In this document: positions 56,590-64,000 of the stretch, piece by piece
How positions within the stretch are numbered: the stretch's first letter is position 1
How the letters are laid out: every line of letters begins with the position of its first letter
NCBI RefSeq assembly: GCF_042453785.1
Contig: NC_091671.1
Span: 30,781,001-30,845,000, forward strand
Direction: 5' to 3'
Length of the DNA stretch: 64,000 nucleotides
From: Malus domestica
Lineage: Eukaryota; Streptophyta; Magnoliopsida; Rosales; Rosaceae
Program-made: the position numbers and the translations under genes
Notes under the pieces: generated by a model
What the model saw: the letters and a program-made list of their open reading frames with translations, nothing else
What the model was told of the DNA's origin: nothing
Database searches by the model: none

Positions 56590-57090
56590 CACACACACCA
56601 TGCCCATTGTGACCGCTGATGCTCGTCATAGATATTTGTTTGGGCATAAACATCAGGTTTATGTTGTACTGAGGTGTGAGTCCTCACTAAGCTCAAGCAA
56701 ACAAGGACGAATAGTTTTCTCCACCACCTGTGCAAAGCGTGTTACGCATAAGTGCTTTCAGTGCTTTAACTCGATTTCAGTATTGTATTTTGAAAATTAT
56801 GCTCCTTTGCGTAAGGACTATCAAATGAAAAGATCTCTATTACTTACCGATTGATCAACTATCGGAATAATTGACTGCAACACCTTAGCCACATTGAACT
56901 TGATGTTTGGTACCCTACAAGAAGAAATTCTCAACCCTACCGTGCAAACTAAATCAAACAAAAAGCGTAGTTTAACTTAATAGCTTCTAATCTATACCTG
57001 TCTTTTGATGCAGTGCCAGTGACTATCACCGGTACAAGCCTGGAACAAGTGAGTTCTGATCCCAAAACAGGGGCAAGTAGGGAAATGGCA
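56590..57090 (-). pseudogene. PP2A regulatory subunit A (PR65/RCN1-type) 3' exon relic
   Basis: Three exon pieces lie on the minus strand. One ends at 56998 with AISLLAPVLGSELTCSRLVP then VIVTGTASKDR and donor CAG|GTATAG. A complete exon 56914-56848 gives VPNIKFNVAKVLQSIIPIVD and QS, between TAG| and |GTAAGT. A third begins at 56727 after TTTGCACAG with VVEKTIRPCLLELSED, then collapses. These are the last HEAT repeats of the PP2A scaffold subunit, which holds the B and C subunits. The rest of the gene is absent, TG is inserted before ASKDR, and the terminal exon is frameshifted, so it is a relic. Intact introns argue for DNA-level duplication. Confidence 0.8.
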
Positions 57091-57549
57091 TTCAAATTCA
57101 ATATGAAAACTTTAACTAATTTACATAATGTTAATGACTAGGATTTCAGAATTTAAAAGCGTTTCTTGGTCTCTTAAACCAGAAAACTTCAACAAGAGTT
57201 GCTCATGCTTATACTATCACTATGTTCCTTTGCAAGTGCTAAAATTTCCTTATCAGATCATCATTACTGTCTGTAAAAGTAAAAATTTAGCACCATACTG
57301 CAAAATCTTTTTCTGATTCACCAACATTGCTTCAGCACAAATCTTAGCTATATGTCACATAAAAGCAGTATGCTACTAAACAGGTCTACCTTCCTCGAGA
57401 ATCCAGAACAAAATTGAATACCACTTAGTCCAACCACCAGATATAAGTATGTACTTTATAAAAAATCTCATGTTTAACCACCAGTTCGACACACACAGAA
57501 AAAAGAATATGTAAACATACAGAAAGAAAAACTTGTGAGGAGTCAATAC

Positions 57550-58070
57550 CTGGAGGACTTTGGGGCCGAGGAGGTGAGAGGACTTTCGGAGGGTATGGGT
57601 TCGGGCAAGGACCTGGAGGAGATGGATTTGAGTTCCATGTTGGTGAGCTCCAACTCCACCGAATCCACCACAGTACGAGTGTCATCGGACAAGGCGGAGT
57701 GGATCAGGATCATCGCCTTCACTTGTTCGAGGTCGCCGAAGCACCATCCTCTGGTTCATAGGGTTTCGATTGCAGCGTCGGAAGCAGCGCCGGAACTCCC
57801 CCATCCATTTTTCAGCGCCTGTTTGCCGCAACGTTTGATTTTTGGGGCTCGAAACGGCAAGAAGAAGCTCATGGCGAGGGCGAGGTGTGAGAGATTGAGA
57901 GTGAGAAGGGTCGCGCCGTCGCGGGTCGCCTAGGATTCAAGACCAAGAGAGACAGAGAGTTTGAGAAAGACAGAGATGAGGCTCGGCTGCGCGAGAAGGT
58001 TACTCGGTTAGGGTTACACTGGAGGCAAGGAAGGGAACGAGAGAGAGAAGAGGGGAATGAATAAAAGGTG
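57550..58070 (-). pseudogene. Possible first exon and leader of an unidentified gene
   Basis: On the minus strand a pyrimidine-rich leader (ctcttctctctctcgttccc, aaccctaacc) is followed by GC-richer sequence. A frame includes MILIHSALSDDTRTVVDSVE then LELTNMELKSISSRSLPEPI and ends at a 5' splice site (CCTCCAG|GTATTG, exon end 57550). An earlier ATG gives only 38 codons. It lies on the same strand as the PP2A relic. I cannot identify the protein. It may be a fragment fused next to the PP2A exons. Confidence 0.35.
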
Positions 58071-58285
58071 TGGCTGCTAGTGGCTAGGGTTAACTTAAAG
58101 GGTTTTGTTGATTTCTCAAAAAAATTAAAAAACTTTTCTGAAATGTTAGAGGCATGAAGGTTTGAACCCTTGCGCTGCAACTTGAAAATTTTCCCTGAAA
58201 CCAACTTGGCAACAGGTTTTGTTTTGTTATGATTGTATGACTAAACTATTTATAATATTGAAACAAAATAATTAAATATATATAT

Positions 58286-58456
58286 ATCGGTTCGGTTCGG
58301 TTTCCGAACCTCAAAAACCAAAACCGAACTGACCAGATTCAGTTCGGTTTGGTTTGACAGTTTCGGTTCGGTTTGTTTTCGGTTCGGTTTTTTTTTGCCT
58401 CGGTCCGGTTTGGTTTTCGGTTTTTTTCGGTTTTCGGTTTTTTGAACCCACCCCTA
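58286..58456. repeat. AACCGAA/TTCGGTT arm, right, ending CCCACCCCTAA
   Basis: A TTCGGTT tract ending in aacccacccctaa, the inverse of the TAGGGGTGGG terminus of the element at 3916. It ends about 20 bp before the PAP18 TATA box. Confidence 0.6.
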
Positions 58457-58476
58457 AATGCTACCGCCGCCAGAAA

Positions 58477-58484
58477 TATAAAAG
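58477..58484 (+). promoter_or_regulatory. TATA box of the PAP18-like gene
   Basis: TATAAAAG, 110 bp upstream of the ATG. Confidence 0.55.
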
Positions 58485-58593
58485 TTCAGGAAAGGGACAA
58501 ATGGGTAATTTAGTCATTCCACTACGACAATCCAAAAAGCAACCCAAAATGGAACCTGGGTAATTGATAACGCAGCAGACAAAGCGGGAGTCA

Positions 58594-61500
58594 ATGGACC
58601 CCAAGCAGATAATCACGTTCCTTTTCTTAATCTCCACCACCGTCATCTCCGCCCATGAATACCTCCGACCACCGCCTCGCAAGGCCCTCCATTTCCCATG
58701 GAGTCGAAAATCCTCTTCTCTTCCCCAGCAGGTGAGTGAATCACCACCTTCTCGCTCCTCTGTTTCTGTCACTTTCTGGAAATGTCAAGATTTTCTGGGG
58801 AAAAATTTGGATCCCAACTCCACTTTCCACGAAGGCCGGAATATTTTGCTCCGTTTTAACTTGGGTTCTGTTTGGTTTGCCAGAAAATACTTTACTTTCT
58901 GTCTAATCTTTGTTTTTGTTTACCTTTTTCCTTGGTTTGGTATGTTGAGTAATATTTTTTTTTTTTTAACAAACGATATTATCTTCTCATTAAGATAAAA
59001 GAATTTATCTGAGTAGCAATAATATGGTTCAAATTCGTCTATGTCAATAATTAAACCTAATACCTCTCACTTGCTCTCAAACGCTTACAAAGAAAAATGA
59101 ATACCACTAAAACGTGCTACTAAGTGGCTGTATGTTGAGTAACTTGATTCTTATTTGTTTATGCTTAGTTAATAGAGGTAGCTAGTGTAAGATTAAGAGA
59201 GCATGGTTGGAAATTGATCGAAATCAAGATGGGGTCGTTGTGTTGGTTCGCTCAGTGTAATGGTAGTTCTTGTTTGCGGTTGTGAGCTCTGTGGTAGTGT
59301 AAGATTAACAGGTGTTATTCCAAACTATCATTTTTTCAATCGTAGGCGAAATCCAGTTCCACTAAGAATCAAATTCATTCTGACCAAAGCGACCTATCTC
59401 GATTTGAGTCATTACCTTTGTCCACTTGATTTTTCTGTTATTTTCACTCAAACACTAGGTACTGAAAGTCATTTTGTGTTGCACCATGAGCTGCAGCACA
59501 TTTTGTTCCAATGGCTACTTGAACCAGCACCATATAACCTCCCCATTTGCAGCCAATTTCAATACCTTTTCCCAGGGCCATGTTTGCTAATGCCTCTACC
59601 CAATTAAGCCTCGTAATTTCGTTTCAAGGCTTTGCCAATTATGACCATAATTCATGAGCCCTCATATAGCTGGATAGGGCAGAAATAAACATACTTCAGG
59701 TGAAAAGTTTTCTGGTCGATCAATTGACTCCGTGCGTTCTGTCTTAAACAGAAAAAGTTTCTAAGGTTTTTGGCTGAAGTACATGTGGGAGTGTTCCTTG
59801 AATTTCAACAAATCCTCTTTTATTCAATTAATTGGCATGTTAATGCGCATACACTGAATTGAAATTTGGAATTCTTGGATGTTATGATTGCATAATGAAC
59901 ATGATTATCATTGATAGCGACATAATCAACACGATTTGTGCTCAGGGAAAGTAATTTGTTAGGTATTAGGTCTTTGTCTGATATTTTATTGTTATTGACT
60001 CCCAATTTTACAGTTTTCTTCAGGGTTTATTAATTATTTACCCTAATATATATACATTTCTGCACAAATGCCTATTGCAGGTGCACGTCTCTTTGGCAGG
60101 AGACGAGCACATGCGAGTGACGTGGGTCACTGATGATAAATCTGCTCCTTCAGTTGTCGAATATGGAACATCATCTGGGACATACAGTTCTGTAGCTCAT
60201 GGAGAAAGCACCTCTTATACTTATATGCTCTATAGCTCAGGAAAGATACACCATACTGTCATTGGGCCTCTTGAACATGACACCGTCTACTTCTACCAAT
60301 GTGGAGGCCAAGGTCCTGAGTTTCAGTTCAAGACCCCTCCAGCTCAATTTCCAATTACTTTTGCTGTGGCTGGAGATCTCGGACAAACTGGATGGACAAA
60401 GTCAACCCTAGACCACATTGATCAGTGCAAATATGATGTGCATCTGCTTCCTGGAGACCTTTCATATGCTGATTACATTCAGTCTCGGTGGGATACATTT
60501 GGTGAGCTGGTGCAGCCACTTGCAAGTGCAAGGCCATGGATGGTAACCCAAGGGAACCATGAAAAGGAAAATATACCATTGTTAAAGGATGGGTTTCAAT
60601 CCTATAATTCCAGGTGGAAAATGCCGTATGAAGAAAGCAGATCAAGTTCAAATCTTTACTATTCCTTCGAACTTGCAGGTGTCCATGCTATCATGCTCGG
60701 TTCATATACTGATTATGATGAGTATTCAGATCAATACAGGTGGTTGAAGGTTAGTTAAATCCTCTTCTCCTATCAGAAGGAATAGTCTTTTCTACACTAA
60801 GTAATAAACAGTATATTAGTAATAATCATTCTGATTCTTTATCAGTAGCTTCCTTGGATCTTGTAACTGTTTACGGTATGTGCCATCTGTTGGATGTTTT
60901 CTGTAACATTTTCATATAGGTCTTATATGTGTTTATGTGACATATTCTCATAGATCACACTATGCTTTGATTGGCTAATAGTTTTTTGGATGGGTGAACA
61001 TGGCATGCCCTCCCCCCATGTGTCTTCGTATCTTTTGTCTTTGGAAACTTGAAAAGTTCAATGGTGGGTAGTAGGGATGGGCATTGGGTGCTAGGGATGT
61101 GGCGGTGGCGGTAGGTACCTGTGCTCATCCCTAGTGGCCACTAGTATCTGTGTATATGCCCAGTAAGTAAATGAACCCATTCTAACAATCCATCACAAAA
61201 TAAGTTGGTACAGAAGTTAGGGATGGTCAAAAAATCTTCGGAGCCTCAACTGTGGAAGTAGAAACATATAAAAAGGCAATTTATTAACATAAATCTCGTT
61301 CTGGTGTTGTTCCCAGTGTAGCCTTTAGGTGCAGAAGGTTGGTTTGCTGATTAAGAATTGCCAATCTCTATCACAAAGCAGGCCTTGAACAATGAGGGGT
61401 CCATATTTGAATATACCAACAAGGCATTGTCTTCAAGTATTATTACTTCAATACCAGTTTAGATGTACTTTTGGAGTCGTTTACGTTCATCTTCTATCTT

Positions 61501-62575
61501 GCTTTTGGAGCTTTTTGCTTCTTTCACTGCCTCTCTTGTGTCAATCTTTATATAACATAACCAGTCATTCAGCTACATGTGTGACGGTTATTTGATGTCA
61601 TTCTTGTGAAACAGGCTGATCTTTCAAAGGTTGACCGACAGAAGACACCTTGGCTGCTCGTGCTATTTCATGTTCCCTGGTACAATAGTAACAAGGCTCA
61701 TCAAGGTGAAGGGGACAGCATGATGGCAGCAATGGAGCCGTTGCTTTATGCTGCCAGTGTGGATATAGTGTTTGCTGGTCATGTTCATGCTTATGAACGG
61801 ACGGTATAGCTATGCTAATTTCGCATGTTTTTCTATAGTATAAATTGAGGGCACTCAATGTTTAATCCATGACGCCCTGTTTGACAGAAACGCGTGAACA
61901 AAGGAAGATCAGATACATGCGGTGCTGTCCACATAACCATTGGTGATGGCGGAAACAGAGAAGGGTTAGCTCACAAGTATGTATCTGTGCTCAAAATTTT
62001 CAAATTTCCAATTTTGGAAAATATAATGTTTTCTCGACTTTCATGTGCTTGGAAAAACAATCCTGAAATCGGTTCTCAATGGCATGAGATCTGGACATTT
62101 GAGTTTTTAATTCTCTATGATATACTATTATTCAGCACATATGAGTCTCATCGGCATTAGACTCTTTCAATTCAAACGTGGTGCTTGTTTTAACTGTTTT
62201 AAGTACTCCAACATTGGCGTTGGAAAAGAACGAAAGCTTCCACCCTTTCAATACAGAGTGGGGGTTTTTTGCAGTATTCTGAATATTTCAGCTGAAACAG
62301 CAGTGTAAAGCTGATTATATATTAAAATTTGATCCAATTTTTCACAAATTTACAGGTATAAAAGCCCATCACCTGAGTGGTCAGTTTTCCGGGAAGCAAG
62401 TTTTGGTCATGGTGAGCTGAATATAAAGAACTCGACCCATGCCTTATGGACCTGGCATAGGAATGACGATGACGAGCCTGTAAGATCCGATCAGGTCTGG
62501 ATAACCTCGTTGGTTAGTTCGGGATGCGTTGCTGAGAAGAGACACGAACAAAGGAAGATACTCATCCAACCATAG
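58594..62575 (+). CDS. Purple acid phosphatase 18-like
   Basis: Five exons give 434 aa: 58594-58731, 60081-60749, 61615-61803, 61888-61976 and 62356-62575. All introns are GT-AG. It begins with a signal peptide (MDPKQIITFLFLISTTVISA), so it is secreted or vacuolar. A fibronectin-like N-domain starts at VHVSLAGDEHMRVTWVTDD. The metallophosphatase core follows with every metal ligand: GDLG, GDLSYADY (Asp, Tyr), GNHE (Asn), VLFHVPWYNS (His) and GHVHAYER (two His). It hydrolyses phosphate monoesters at acid pH through a binuclear Fe-metal centre, and such genes commonly respond to phosphate supply. YRLEP-type landmarks and length match Arabidopsis PAP18 closely. The first intron (1349 bp) holds a dispersed repeat and the second (865 bp) a small foldback. 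The frame is intact. Confidence 0.95.
58955..59125. repeat. Dispersed repeat copy 3, in PAP18 intron 1
   Basis: Shares aataatatggttcaaattcg and atacctctcacttg with 17745-17900. Confidence 0.5.
61072..61135. repeat. Small foldback element in PAP18 intron 2
   Basis: Starts tagggatgggca and ends tgctcatcccta, an inverted pair about 60 bp apart. The ends resemble the hAT-like family at 3916. Confidence 0.5.
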
Positions 62576-63320
62576 AAGATGTAATCAAATCAAGTTTATC
62601 AAATCAAGGGGGTCTACATTTAAGATGAACTTTGTGCTATTTGGGCTCTCTCTTCTGGTTGGCCTCTTCGGAAAATTGGCTTTCTGCAGTTCGAATGTGC
62701 AAGCGCTTCTGTGTATGTGTCAAACCTTATGCATGCATGCATGTACCATATATATTTATGCAGTAGAATTTTCCCTGTATTTGTGTCATATGTAACATAT
62801 ATATAGTAAGATTATCCCTTTATGTTGTTCTTGGTGGTAAATATTATGTATTTCTGGTTATACATACAGAACTGAGGGTTCTGTTATACAAAACTTGGAT
62901 TAAATTTTTACCATAAAAAAATGAAATTAAAAATTAAAATAGCTATCAAACTGGCTATTAAACAAAAAACGAAAAAAATGTGTGAGAAGTAACGCGAGCA
63001 ATGAATAGGTCCCATCTTGGTCAAGGGTGGTGCTGTTTACAATAAATACTTGGATAATAAACTATGTCGTTTTAGGAAGAGAGACTGCCTCTATATGACT
63101 GCCTATTTTTGTAACCAACGTGTCTATTTAGTTTAAGTTATTTTGAATACAATGGTATATTTATACTAAGGAATGAGAGCATTGCGTTAAGTTGTTATCA
63201 AATGTTTGTTTCTCTCTCTTCCAGAAGACTTTTGATCTTGTTTAGTTTGTGTTTAAATTTAAAACTCCTATAGTTCTTTGCCCCATGAAGTTTATTTAAT
63301 ACAAATAAATATACTATTAC
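62576..63320. other. PAP18 3' UTR and AT-rich spacer
   Basis: Possible 3' UTR to about 62850. No further gene recognised. Confidence 0.5.
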
Positions 63321-63324
63321 TTAG

Positions 63325-63620
63325 TATTACAATCTAGTGATATTCTTCTTCACTTGTAAGCGAGAAGTCTTAGGTCCGAATCATGTGATTAGCGAGTTCA
63401 CAACCAATTTATTCTCCTAACCCCTTAGTGTGTAACCGATAAATGAGGGGTGAGGAATTGCACTACGGTACACAATAGACTAGCCATTATAATTGATTTC
63501 AAACTCCTTATCCACGAGAGTCGAATCTAAGCCTTTTTACTTACAAATAAAGATGAATAATCATAGTTAGTGGTTGCCCGACAAAGTTAAACATTACATC
63601 TTATAATTTGCATTCGAGAC
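63325..63620. repeat. Dispersed repeat copy 4, inverted
   Basis: acaatctagtgatattcttc and ttgtaagcgagaagtcttag are the inverse of blocks at 17745-17900, with a second partial copy to about 63600. Confidence 0.5.
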
Positions 63621-64000
63621 TTCTTTAGAATTGAGTACCAAACCTGACTGCGCTTAAGCAACTGTGGATTTTTCATATCTATCTGTGCACTTGGAGTCTT
63701 GCTCTTGATCTCTCTTCCCCCTCCAAAGTATAATCTGCTCATCCTTGAACAAAAAAGGGATGCAAGGCGCTAGATCCTGAATATATAAGAAGAAAAAAAA
63801 AATTAACAAGAATGGGTTAGAGACCCCCAAGTACCACCAAACCGTCTAAGCTTAACCAATACATACCGTACCCTTAATTTTACGCCTATCCTTTTGCAAT
63901 CGCTGGTACCAACATGCGTGCAGTCTTGTCTCACTACCTCTTCAGTATTGAAGGCCTCCCTAACTCTATCCACAACATTCACTTACACACCATTTCTAGC
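63621..64000. other. No gene recognised
   Basis: Nothing identifiable before the window edge. Confidence 0.4.

Noticed and set aside
57535..57933. Plus-strand 132-aa ORF as a gene
   Set aside because: The minus strand has leader-like composition, a splice donor and a better frame. The plus-strand frame looks like its complement.
59260..59607. 115-aa ORF inside PAP18 intron 1
   Set aside because: Lies entirely within the intron between well-defined exons, with no domain or supporting signals.
1..64000. tRNA, rRNA or organellar insertions
   Set aside because: No complete tRNA cloverleaf or rRNA block was noticed. The tRNA-like stretch at 15620-15650 is only half and adjoins an LTR. A tRNAscan run was not possible.

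Overview
This window is plant nuclear DNA, most likely from an apple or pear relative (Rosaceae, Maleae). The evidence is two CYP736A-type cytochrome P450 genes, a PAP18-type purple acid phosphatase gene with normal plant introns, and Rosaceae-style LTR retrotransposons and MITEs. The sequence is AT-rich and TE-dense, and no bacterial or organellar features were seen. Species assignment is inference.

Only three host genes look intact. Two are tandem CYP736A-like P450 genes (18205-19977 and 39105-40871, both +, two exons, 499 aa each). The third is PAP18-like (58594-62575, +, five exons, 434 aa). Host-gene relics are an RPW8-domain fragment (about 806-1020, -), the 3' exons of a PP2A A-subunit gene (about 56590-57090, -), an SDR dehydrogenase fragment inside a retroelement, and unidentified exon-bearing fragments inside two other retroelements.

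Layout: 0-9.2 kb holds a CACTA-type relic with a 350-bp tandem array, a hAT-like element, AT-rich spacer and an 838-bp tandem repeat. 9224-15908 is a Ty1/copia element (-) with two 258-bp LTRs that look identical. 15.9-20.2 kb is the first P450 gene and its flanks. 20217-35067 is a non-autonomous Athila-like Ty3/gypsy element (-) with a second member of the same family (20575-26829, +) nested in one of its LTRs. 36.4-42.05 kb is the second P450 copy and its flanks. 42.9-53.3 kb is a mosaic of LTR elements rich in internal tandem repeats. 53.3-58.5 kb holds decayed repeats and gene fragments. 58.6-62.6 kb is PAP18.

The 8.2-35.7 kb and 36.4-42.05 kb blocks are one roughly 6-kb tandem duplication, each copy carrying a P450. 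Copy A later gained the copia element and the nested Athila pair. Copy B gained three MITEs instead and keeps the empty target sites of both big insertions. The two nested Athila-like elements share LTRs, PBS, 3' region and layout. Each carries a different, intron-bearing host-gene-like segment in antisense orientation at the same internal position, which is the most novel pattern here.
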